Source of the DNA: Pseudeuparius sepicola
Lineage: Eukaryota > Arthropoda > Insecta > Coleoptera > Anthribidae
Assembly (NCBI GenBank): GCA_963920635.1
Contig: OY987302.1
Span: 27,813,278 to 27,877,277 of the forward strand
Direction of reading: 5' to 3'
Length of the DNA: 64,000 bases
This document shows, piece after piece, positions 21,253 through 30,484 of this stretch. Each line of letters opens with the position of its first letter. Position 1 is the first letter of the stretch. Under the pieces are notes generated by a model. The model had not been told where the DNA came from and did no database searches. It was given only the letters and a program-made list of their open reading frames with translations. The position numbers and the translations under genes were made by a program.

Positions 21253-21396
21253 AAATAGTATATTCTGCAATGAGCATTTAATGATAGCTATTAAGACACG
21301 AGTATGAAAATTACGGCATGAGCCGTAGGCGAGTGCCGTAACGTAATACGAGTGTCTTAATAGCCATTAAATGCGAGTCGCAGACGCTATTTTTTT
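21253..21396. repeat. CpG-containing hairpin beside the recombinase relic
   Basis: GCTATTAAGACACGAGTAT at about 21287 pairs with ATACGAGTGTCTTAATAG ending at about 21363. Outer segments AGCATTTAATG.../...CATTAAATGCG and AAAATAGTATATTCTGC/GCAGACGCTATTTTTT extend the stem. The loop carries GGCATGAGCCGTAGGCGAGTGCC. It lies about 110 bases from the recombinase stop. Confidence 0.65.
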
Positions 21397-21503
21397 TACG
21401 ACCAGTCAGAAAATAATAGACATAAATATTTATGAAACGTTTATTAAACATAGAAAAAACACACTATGAAAAGGTAAACAAGTGAAACAAAATAATCGTT
21501 GAG

Positions 21504-23040
21504 TTATTCTTTTTGGTTTATAGTTATATTCTTGATGGCGCAATTACTAAAGTGGAACTGTGGAATTCCTGGAAGTTTCTGGACCATTTGAGGTGAATCC
21601 ATTGTTGATGTTGATGGGTTAATATTTATCAAATTGTTAGTTTGGCTGTATTCGATTGAATTTAAAATTTGATTGCCTACATTGATTTTATTTTGAACTG
21701 ATTTATCAATGTAATTTTCAGCCACTGTTGTGGATTTCCATCCACCATGGCGTTTTAATGAGGTAATGTCACCGCCAGCATCCACCAATATTGTGGCAGA
21801 ACTCGACGAAAGCAGTGCCCGGTATATAGATTGGGTTCTGGTAGATTTAAATATGTCGCAATTTTTTTCCCCATATTTCCAAATTTGTTTATTCCTACGT
21901 TTTGTACGGTGCATTTTCCGTTCAAGTAATTAACCAAAAAAGCGGAGGTTGCACAGTTTTTTGGGCGAAGATTCATGTATTTTTTGCATATATCAAAATA
22001 CTTCCCAGTAACAGTGAACTTGCGGGTTGTTTTTGTTTTTGTGTCTTTTTGTGTCTTTAATTGTGACCAAAAGTGTTGTATTAAAATCATTTACATCCGT
22101 AAATTCCTACTTGTGTAATTCATGTCTTCTACAGGCTCCCATAATTCCGAAGATACATACTACCTACGAAAAATAGTATTTGTATTGAAATAGTACATTG
22201 TGTACCTAGTAGGAAAAGCTGAACATTCCCGGACGACCGTAAAGATTGCCTGTCGAGGCGTAAGCCGAGGGAATGTGGCTTTTCCTACGAGGTATACATA
22301 CTATTTTTCCGAAAATCGAAAATTACTCAAAGAACATAAATTATTACAACTTGTTCTCAATCATTTTTTAGTTTATAAATAACTGTAAGGAAATAATATT
22401 TCCTTACAGTACAAAAATAAATATTTCCTAACAGTTACTTTCCGTTGCCTGGCAACGACTAAGTGCAAGGAAATATTGACTTTTTCTTTCAAAAATGTTA
22501 TCAAAAATGTCAATATTTCTGATTGATTTTCGGAAAACTATATACTTGTGTAGTCAATACAATGATAATAATGATCGGCATAATAAAATATGTAGATACC
22601 TTCTTACTTTGGACAATAAATATTTAGCATCTGGTGCTTCTGTAATACCTAAATTGCTTTATGTGATTTGTAGAAAAGGTATTAGTTTTTTTAGGTTTAT
22701 ATCCTTCGCCTTTTCTTTTCAGTAAGGCATGCAATTTGGGATATAAGGATATATCTATATTATGTCTAATAGATAACATTAATTTCAAGATCGAATATTG
22801 TTTCCATAAAGTGGAAGATTTCCATTTTGTTGATAACTGATCAAAATAAACTATTAAGACATTTTCGGAAAAGCTCCTTGCCTTGTTTTGATTTTTCCAA
22901 TCCATAAATTCCATGTATAATTTTTCATATATTTTTGCTGATTTTGCCGGTAATAAATTGTTACTGGCTTTTGTAGCCTGTTCGACCATTTCTGGAGGAG
23001 TTAAGTTTTCAATTTCACTTTCAATATCCATATTAAACAT
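21504..23040 (-). pseudogene. Crypton-like tyrosine recombinase, decayed two-exon gene
   Basis: On the minus strand from the ATG at 23040, about 128 codons form an N-terminal SAM-like core-binding domain (AKSAKIYEKLYMEFMDWK, VYFDQLSTKWKSSTLWKQY, KLMLSIRHNID). The catalytic domain then reads EAPDAKYLLSK, GIMGACRRHEL (first catalytic Arg, about 22140), RKFTVTG, YTGHCFRR (His-x-x-Arg box, about 21835), SLKRHGGWKS (Trp box) and VAENYIDKS (catalytic Tyr), with stop at 21504. All four signature boxes are present. Breaks: one-base loss near 22655, a TAG at 22107-22109, a 10-bp tandem duplication (AAAGACACAA) near 22030-22050, and an indel just after HCFRR. Insects carry Crypton DNA transposons of this recombinase type; a domesticated relative is the alternative. 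It lacks terminal inverted repeats, as Cryptons do. Confidence 0.8.
22166..22602 (-). other. Probable intron of the recombinase gene, carrying small palindromes
   Basis: On the minus strand the coding match stops at LLSK followed by GTAAGAAG (donor, from 22602). It resumes after TTTTTCGTAG (acceptor, ending about 22166) with a frame that continues the domain. The 437 bases between hold CTGTAAGGAAATA/TATTTCCTTACAG (22383-22409) and a hairpin CCTAGTAGGAAAAGC.../GCTTTTCCTACGAGG (22204-22293), probably a MITE. A transposon insertion that mimics splice sites cannot be excluded. Confidence 0.5.
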
Positions 23041-23052
23041 TTCAATTTGCAA

Positions 23053-23741
23053 AATAATTCAACCACAAGTATAAAAACACGTTCTGACAAATCGATTTTT
23101 GGACGCTGTCACTGCTGTCACTTGTTCATGGCAGTTTTGATATGGACCGCAATAATCGTGATATCGCATTCCTATTGGTTACAAACTTGTATTGGAATGA
23201 AAAATCTGCGTACTGGAATGAAGTTTATTCCAGTACGGGTTGCAAAAGCTTAATACTTCAGTTAAAGCATGGTCGTAGAAAAAAATTACGTATCTGTTCT
23301 TAATTAAAACGCAATTATCACGGGTGCCTCGTTAGCGCGGCATCCGCGTCACCATAGCAACTAACCAACATACTAATTATTGTTGCCTGTCAGATAATCA
23401 GAAGTATAGTTTATCTATTATAATAGTTTTTCTTTCGTCGAAGAAAAAATATACCTAATACAAAACTCGAGTTGTGAGCTTCTTACATACTCGTGGAATT
23501 ACAGCACTCGCCGCTGCGCGGCGCGTGCGCAACTTTTCCACTCATACGTAATAAGCTGTTTACAACTCTCGCTATGTAATATACTATTATTACGTGCCAG
23601 TCATTGCGTATCAGTCATTACGTATCAGTGTTCGTAACAATGAACTTACTTATAACCTAAACCGTCACTTAATAGGTATGTTACTAGCATAGGAGTAGAA
23701 AAAGGTAATATCGGTTTAAACATGTTGAATTTCTTCGATTT
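23053..23741. other. 5' flank of the recombinase relic
   Basis: Holds a short hairpin (GTACTGGAAT...ATTCCAGTAC, 23210-23237) and a CpG-rich patch CTCGCCGCTGCGCGGCGCG (about 23508-23526). No gene was recognised. Promoter elements could lie here, but no clear TATA/initiator pair was found. Confidence 0.35.
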
Positions 23742-23893
23742 TGGCCATAGTTTTCGTAAGCGGCCATGGACACTGCACAGTAACTTTCTTTGTGACAAGA
23801 AGGCCGCCAGGAAGAGCTATCCGTCGCACCCGCCACCGATTTTTTCTGTACAGAAAGAGCACATATTTTTTTGTTAGCCACTTATATTGTAAG
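23742..23893 (-). repeat. Dispersed repeat C, right (minus) copy with CAGGGTG end
   Basis: On the minus strand it begins TA-CAGGGTGACTTACAATA and continues through AAAAAATCGGTGGCGGG, ATAGCTCTTCC, CCTTCTTGTCA and GTGTCCATGGCCGCTTACG, matching 20180-20305. The terminus groups it with the CAGGGTG/TA foldbacks. Confidence 0.55.
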
Positions 23894-24073
23894 TCACCCT
23901 GTATATTTCAGTCTATGGCTATTACAAAAATCGCCAATATCTAATATGCTTAGTGGCTATATCTATTATTTTCTATTATTGCTTATTAATATTAATAATT
24001 TTCTTCCTTTTTTGATTTGTAATATTTGGTTTTGCTTGTACTTAATGTGATTTCTTCTTCTTATTTTAGAGTC

Positions 24074-24106
24074 CTGGGGATGACTTTGTTGTAGGTCAAA
24101 ACGTTA
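24074..24106 (+). ncRNA. Degenerate hammerhead-like motif, copy 2
   Basis: CUGGGGA (core with A6 changed to G), one extra U, GAC/GUC stem, AAAA in place of GAAA, then the self-complementary ACGU and a U, followed by AACUUUUU, which can pair with upstream AGAGU. It has the same architecture as 1045-1118 with two core substitutions, so it is probably inactive. Confidence 0.3.
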
Positions 24107-24383
24107 ACTTTTTATATCCAGGATTTTCTGTATAAAAAATTGGGGAGAAACTTGTTTTTTTTTTCATCGCTAGTTGTACCCGAATTTTGTGCAATGTTGT
24201 TACTTTCTGCTTTCATTCAACAAAGCAGCTTTGGCTAAGTAGCAGTTATTGCAAAACAGGAGCATGATGATAACTCTAAATTGTATCAAATATATATCTA
24301 TATCGTCTATGCTTGAGCAATTGCCATGGTTTTCGGTGGAAGGTTGTGTTAAAGGTCTGCTTTAACTTATATATATATATGTA

Positions 24384-25069
24384 CAGAGTGGAAAAAATTT
24401 CATATTGAAACTTGACCTTTGGTGGATCAGCCTTGCTTGATTAGAAACTAATTTGCACCATATTATTATATTTTAAAAATCAAGCAGGCCTTGACAGGGG
24501 CAGTTTATTTGTTTCCAGTTCAGATAAACTACATTTTCCTTAAGAGATATCGAAACATTTTATTGGAAAAAGTTGTCGAGAATTAAAATTTAAGTTCCCT
24601 TACCAAATTTTGAAACAATCGGCAGACTTTGATTTTTTTTAATTTCAACTTTATTTTTTTGGAAAAAATCAAAGTATGCCGATTGTTTTGAAATTTAGTA
24701 CAGGGTCTTAAATTTGCATTTTGAAAATTCTTTTCTGATAAAATTTTTCGATAAATGTACTTGATTTGCGCTAAAACCGCAAAAATTGAAAAAAAAAATG
24801 TGCCGATTGTTTTATAATTTTGGAATTGCATTCTGAACAAATTTTTTTAATAAAATTTTTCGATATCTCTTGAGGAAAAGGTAGTATACCTGAACTGAAA
24901 ATGAATAAATTGCCCCAGTCAAGGCCTGCTTAATTTTTAAAATATAAAAATACCTACGGTGCAAATCACTTTCTAATCAGGCAAGGCTGATCCCCCAAAG
25001 CGCAAGTTTCAACTCGAAATTTGTTTGTCTTTTACACCTATATCGTATAGTCCATCTGGGTCCACCCTG
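24384..25069. repeat. 686-bp foldback, TA-flanked, CAGAGTGG/CCACCCTG ends
   Basis: The left end TA-CAGAGTGGAAAAAATTTC and right end GGTCCACCCTG-TA are inverted. Arms pair through AAACTTG / CAAGTTT, GATCAGCCTTGC / GCAAGGCTGATC, AAGCAGGCCTTGAC / GTCAAGGCCTGCTT, and TTCCTTAAGAGATATCGA / TCGATATCTCTTGAGGAA. The right arm has about 35 extra bases before its end. The middle repeats a GCCGATTGTTTTGAAAT-type unit three times. Confidence 0.75.
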
Positions 25070-25406
25070 TATAAGAATAGTAAGGACATGTTGCCATCCT
25101 ATCTGCAGAATTTAATGAAACGTAGAGAAAATATGCTTACAATGTAAGAACAAGGGAACATTTTCATGATGATCTTGATGATCTTGTGGTCTCTAGAAGC
25201 TTGCAAAAGGATTTATTTAGTGGTGGTCTAGGTTGTTTAAGGCAATGCCGGATGATATCAAGAACACAGTAAAAAAAATCAGTGTAAATCCTCTTCCTGT
25301 AAGTGGTGAAAGAAATTTGGTGAAAAATTGACACGAAAATTGGTGGATTCCAAATATCTTAACCAAACCTCATTTGGTGAAATTCGCACTACAACAAATT
25401 AGTTAA

Positions 25407-25550
25407 TTTTAACACTTAGGGGTGTAATTTTTTTATATTTTTAACACTTCTTCGTGTTTGTTCACACCACGCGGTGTTCTTTAACACCATTCGGTGTCCC
25501 TTAACACTAACCGGTGTTAAATTGAACTTATTAGCACTAGTTCGTGTTAA
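25407..25550. repeat. Array of 20-bp palindromic sites (left subterminal)
   Basis: Four adjacent 20-bp units start at 25441, 25461, 25481 and 25501, each close to TTAACAC-N6-GTGTTAA. One more precedes at about 25410, and one follows at 25531 after a 10-bp gap. The right end has two comparable 19-bp sites at 26637-26655 and 26658-26676. The exact period of about two helical turns puts all sites on one face of the DNA. Confidence 0.8.
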
Positions 25551-25600
25551 ATAGAGGAGAGGGGGAAGTCGTTTCACCAGTTATGGGTGTAAAATCTTAG

Positions 25601-25735
25601 GCAATCGAAGCCATCGCATCAGTTGTTTGTCGAACGTGTTGCGCGACGGAGCTTATCAGTTTGTGTGACGTGTGACCCGACCGCGTGGCTCGTATAATAG
25701 GTATAAAAGTGATTCTACAGGCCGATAGTGAAAAA
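25601..25735 (+). promoter_or_regulatory. Promoter-like patch inside the transposon
   Basis: GC-richer than its surroundings, with two TCAGTT initiator-like sites (about 25618 and 25649) and TATAAAAG at 25702-25709. A captured host promoter is my inference; the order of these elements is not diagnostic. Confidence 0.35.
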
Positions 25736-25831
25736 ATGGTGTTGTTATGTGAAGTAAAATTTCAAAGTGAAGTCAGATGGATTAAAACGACTGGCGAATA
25801 TGCAGATGCGACGACGAAAGGTACTGTGTGA
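25736..25831 (+). CDS. Short exon-like open frame (31 codons), unknown
   Basis: An ATG at 25736 opens MVLLCEVKFQSEVRWIKTTG and then EYADATTKGTV before TGA. An AAAG-GTACTG near 25818-25826 could be a splice donor, so this may be a first exon captured by the element. No downstream exon was found before 26819. I do not recognise the protein. Confidence 0.25.
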   Translation: MVLLCEVKFQSEVRWIKTTGEYADATTKGTV

Positions 25832-26837
25832 TAGACAAGGTGATAGCCCCTATAACCTGTACTCATTGACTGTGTTAATATGAGTTTGTTCTCACCGGAA
25901 TAAGGAACCAGTCGTGAATATAATTGAAGGATTTTAAGTTATCTGACTGTTCTGATTGTTTTGATGCCTGCTGATTGGCTCCGACTTAGTTGGGACCTGC
26001 TTATGCTTGTGAGAACAGGCCTATCTAACTAAATCGCTGTGTCGCAACGTTTGATGTTTATTTTTGTCTCACACAGACAATTCTGTAAGACGACAGTTAT
26101 TTAAGTAAGTACATTGTATGAGAATTTGTACGAAATATAGTTTGGTCGCATCCTATAACATAAAGCAATTCTTGTGTTAGTGGTTAGGTATACACTTTTC
26201 TTACGAATATTATAATATATATAACTTTTTTTATATTAACCAAATATTTTTGGCTGTGAGAATGAATATTTCTTTAAAGCTTTAAGAAAGAAAATGTTGA
26301 TATTTTTATATACCTATTTGTAAGGCATCAATCATGTATTTTGGAACTGAAATAAAGTATTTCCTTTACTTATTGCTGTTTATTATTTCCTACAAATATA
26401 ATTTAAATTGAAGACCAAGCACATAGTATATTCCTGGTTCATATACAGCTTCTTTATCTTTTAGTTTTATTTTATTTTTACAAATAGCACATTTCCTTAA
26501 TTTGAATTTATCAATGACATTTGAAATTTCTTTAAAATAAAGTAGGTATATGTAAAATTATAAGAGAGAAAGAAGAAGAAAATGGAAATACCAAATAAAT
26601 TAAATTACACCATTTTGACCAAATTGCGTGTTAAAGTTACACAACACGGTGTTAATCTTACACAACGCCGTGTTAAATATTCACACCAGCATAGTTCTTA
26701 TTTTCACCAGAACATTTGGTGAAATTTGCCAAAAAAGAAGGTGTAAAATTAACCAGATATGGTGTGGACTTATATAGACCACTTTTCGTGTCAAATTTAA
26801 CACCGGATTTTTTACTGTGAATGCTCATAATTTAAAC

Positions 26838-27241
26838 TATTTAGACTGCATGTTTTTCTGCTTGTGATATACCTTGGTTCGAACCGAGGTCGAGGCAAAT
26901 GCATGCACATATCTTTATAGAAAAACACTGCTGATGGCCAAGAGCTCTGGACAAATTGTGGATTCACGGTATTGCTCCTCAATAGCTTTATCAGGGTGAT
27001 TTACTAATTGTCTTACACTCACTGGGATTAGGTACTACGGTTTTCTAAGGTTTTCCGTAGTACTTGAGCGCTATAGTTCTATCGGGAACAGTCGGCCCTA
27101 GCCGCAAATGACAACGAAGACAAAATAATATTAATTGCCCCCCTCGCCCGCACAAGCATTCAGTTGCTTCTGGGGTACTCCTAGTTTGGAGTATTGGGAG
27201 AGTGAGAATTATTATTATTGTTATTATGATTATATTATTAT
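26838..27241 (+). repeat. SINE family S1, nearly full copy
   Basis: 5' truncated near TTTAGACTGCATG, with the pol III B box GGTTCGAACC at about 26876. The shared body follows (CACTGGGATTA, TAGTTCTATCGGGAA, CGGCCCTAG, ACAACGAAGACAAAATAATA, CCGCACAAGCATTCAGTTGC, ACTCCTAGTTTGGAGTATTG), with an ATT-rich tail at 27206-27241. It is probably transcribed by pol III and mobilised by a LINE. Confidence 0.8.
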
Positions 27242-28567
27242 GTATATTAGCATTTTCAGCTAAATAAATCTTTAGGTACTTACTATAAATAATGATCTTC
27301 TGAGACATTTTGATTTGGCCGTTCCCTAACTATTTTTCTACTACAAACTATTCCAAAAGGTCAGTGAGAAGGAAGATAATTTTGTGACTCTTTAGTGCCG
27401 ATTAAAAAATAACTATTTAAATATAAACCACTTAATATGGATAGGGTACATTTTGAGCAGTATAGCAAGCTTAAAATATTTACGAAATAACTACTTTCCT
27501 TCAGAATTTACAAAGGAATCCAATTCAAATTTTTACTCGTTTCTCTGGGACACCCTCTATTTATTGGCACAGCTATAATTTCATTTATTAACAGTGGCGG
27601 AGAATTGAAACCTGTTGCCGTTGAAGTCCTTATTACCACGTACTTACCTAATATAAACTTATACAGTAATTATCTCATTACAAAAGCAATTTCGGGATGG
27701 AGCGCTGCGCCTGGAGAGAGACGACGAAACTCCACCGAGAACTGCTATTAAAGACCACTTGTTGCTGCCAATTTCAGGCGGCAAATTAGATAAAGCTGAC
27801 ATTCCAGTGACAATGTACGCTTTGGCTTTTCCGGCAACATGTCCCGAATTCCACAGACATGCCAATCAGTCGGGATAAGGAGCGGATGTAATGAGATATT
27901 AAGGCTTACTCGCGGCTTACGTGGCGGCGGAAACCTCGTTTAAAAACGAATTTGTCACTCGCCGAAATTGCATTTTTTACTTGCGTGTGTTGCAGATACT
28001 TTGTTTGGAGATATGCGGGGAGAGGAAATTTGCCTTTAAATTGCTTTTGAATTGGGAGTAAAAAGTCCTTTTTATCACGATTGGTGGATATTACCCTTAC
28101 ATATAGCAGGAAGATCTATCTTCCGCCTGCACATTATTTTAAAATGACAAGCTACCCGAATTAAATTAACATTTAAACGAACTGCACAAATATGTCTATT
28201 TGCTATTATTGTAAATAATGTGCTAGTCGGGTCATACACAAACAACCTGCAGGCAGATAATAGAGGTTTAGTAGATTGCCCTGAAATATTTCTTTTTTTT
28301 TTCAGTTCCCAGTTTACAAACAAAACGAAGAATACTGCAGGGGAAATAGGGGGAAGTCCACCAAGATATATTTTTCAGTAGATCGTTTTTAAAGTTTGAT
28401 ATGCTACAGTACGCGACTGAACCAGTAAATTCCAATTTTCTTTTGAGCGTGCTCCCTATGTTATAGTATTTGCAACACTGACAATAACTGTCAGAATTTT
28501 TAAGCTAAATATTTAATTAGCAATAAAAAATCAGCCTTAATACCATATTTACAGGTGAAAAAGGAAG
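27242..28567. other. Mostly unique-looking sequence, no gene recognised
   Basis: 27640-28000 is GC-richer and free of visible repeats. Its minus-strand frame of 68 codons (27659-27865) has no known domain. This is one of the few stretches that could be host DNA. Confidence 0.3.
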
Positions 28568-28592
28568 ATAATAATAATAATAATAATAATAG
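28568..28592. repeat. (ATA)n microsatellite
   Basis: Eight uninterrupted ATA units. No SINE body precedes it. Confidence 0.85.
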
Positions 28593-29723
28593 CCGACTTG
28601 TAATATTCAGCTCCTTGAACTGAACTCACGTAGTTTGCCGATGTTTTCTTAGTCGCCCTCGAACCATTTATTGTCGGTAAGTTATAATTTTCGCGTCGTA
28701 ATGTGAACATAAATCAGTTTACATTAGTTTTTCTTTGATCTTGTTGACTTTACCTTCTTGTACTGGTGTTTCGCCTTCTTTTCCCGGCTCTCGTGCCAAT
28801 CTTTCTCCGGCTTTATCGCTATGTGCAAGGGTCGAAAAGTAATCTCTTGTCTGAGCATTCATGCAAAACTGTATTAAAGTCTTGTATTTCTCAGCACTTA
28901 CAGGTACCAGATCTAAAAAAAGCCGCTCGAAAGACTAGATATTTACTTTCAAATTTTTTCTCTCACCTTTTCACCCACATGCCATTCCAGGAATCTCTAT
29001 GGTACACAAAGCCAGGAAACTTATTTTCAACAATTATTTTACGAATAGGTCGAGGAAAGGACACTGTTTATTAAATTGCGAAGAAAAATACGTTGTCCAG
29101 GTTCTGCAGTAATCTTGAGTTACTTATAATACATAAAATGAATTAGGTTGTGCTCTAGAAGAACGAAACACCTCAGCCCATTCATGAGACGAGTAGGTAT
29201 ACTGACAACTATTAATACGCAAATAAGAAATAATTGGCATTTACGAAAATTTTACCGGTACCTAAATGCATCAAAAATCTTTGAAAATGTGACTTTCTCT
29301 CTCGTAGATTATTATCCGTGTTGTAAAACCATGAGCTATATATGTAAAAAATCATTTTAAAGTGTTTTTTTACCAAATTTCCCAAGTTGACATCTTGAAA
29401 TTTGAATTTGGCGCCTTAGGCCCACCTCCCTTGGATGACTCATCGCTTTCAGCTGCCGGGCCTTGTCATTGCGACGGTGCCGGCTAGAGCCCCCTTAGGG
29501 GGCATTTGAATAGGAACTTTTTTCATTTTGGTCGCAGAATGCACTGATAAATTATGGCTGGCTAATTTCTAGACTCCATGTATGTGGATATGTGTTCATG
29601 TGTTCTGCTTGGTACGGCAAATAAAATAAATAGTGTGGCAGCACACGTGCGGACACTTTAAACTGTTATATTTCTTGCCCAGTTTTAAACAGCAAGCGTT
29701 TATCCAGCAAGGGAACGAATATC
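28593..29723. other. No gene recognised
   Basis: A 102-codon frame at 28766-29074 shows no domain. A GC-rich patch at 29420-29510 includes GAGCCCCCTTAGGGGGC, a 14-bp-arm type palindrome. AATAAA sites occur near 29621-29632. Confidence 0.3.
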
Positions 29724-29925
29724 AATGATCCAAAGAGGGCTCACCGGAGGAACTCCTAACTGTCGTTCGCGGGTCTGACAACGATAATGGCCGGAAGGAG
29801 ATAAGTCATGTTCGTGATTTATTATCGCAATGTGAGGAGGCTGCCTCTGAGGTATCGCAGATTACACCGCGGCATGTAAGCCGTATAGATGATATAATAT
29901 GTGAGGATATCAGAGGTTGGCACTA
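29724..29925 (+). repeat. Dispersed repeat B, copy 1
   Basis: Contains GGAGGAACTCCTAACTGTCG, GCGGGTCTGA, TTCGTGATTTATTATCG, then GAGGAGGCTGCCTCTGAGG, TATCGCAGATTAC and GGATATCAGAGG. These blocks recur in the same order at 45775-45940, 46195-46300, 47870-48025 and 50400-50635. One frame reads HVRDLLSQCEEAASEVSQIT, suggesting decayed coding sequence of a mobile element. I do not recognise the protein. Confidence 0.6.
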
Positions 29926-30484
29926 AATGCCTTCTCACGCGAGAACTGCAGCACCTTGCTTCGACGGTTGCGTTACTTTCTCAGCCCGAACCCTTCGCGT
30001 TTCAAGTAGCAGGCGATTGTTTATCCAATTTTAATGAAAAAATGGGGATTTTACAGCGCACGAGTAAGTCTTTTAGTGCGTTAGTGCGCCCAATGACTTG
30101 GGATGTTGTTCTCGGTATAAATACCTATATACATAAAATATGACCACGTTTTATGACTGCAATCTGAGGGGTCGCATGCACAGTTGACTTGCCGTAGATA
30201 AAGAAAAAACATATGATGACGAGATTTAGATATATCTTTGAACTTTACGCTATGCGTGCTTCACCGCTCCTTGAAGATAGAAATCGTGATTCCGAAATCG
30301 CGTTCTACAATTTTCTTTACTTCTTCATCAGATCGAAGTTGAAAAGGAGCACCCCATACCAGTTACTTTATTTGTTTAGACGCATATTGCAACTTTCGAA
30401 TTAATATTAATTTTTTGTTTGGTAATGAAACTTTGGGCTGGCGTCCCGACAAGTCAAGAAGTGCACCGGCACTTTGTTGCTGTA

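Larger units (their letters stand above)
25266..26819. mobile_element. 1554-bp nonautonomous DNA transposon, CACAGTAAAAAA ends
   Basis: CACAGTAAAAAAAATC at 25266 and GATTTTTTACTGTG ending at 26819 are inverted ends. Inside them ATTGACACGAAAATTGG / CCACTTTTCGTGTCAAATT pair as well. Both subterminal regions hold arrays of TTAACAC-N6-GTGTTAA palindromes. The interior is more GC-rich, with a promoter-like patch and a short exon-like frame (25736-25831), and no transposase. CACAGT recalls Transib ends, but the five bases on each side (AAGAA and AATGC) do not match, so the superfamily is unassigned. A SINE copy sits directly to the right. Confidence 0.75.

Noticed and set aside
25266..26819. Transib assignment from the CACAGT ends
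   Set aside because: No matching 5-bp target duplication and no transposase, so the superfamily was left open.
27659..27865. 68-codon minus-strand frame in a GC-richer patch
   Set aside because: Composition is suggestive of host DNA, but the peptide has no recognisable motif.
28766..29074. 102-codon open frame as a host gene
   Set aside because: No domain, signal peptide or splice context supports it; length is within chance for this composition.
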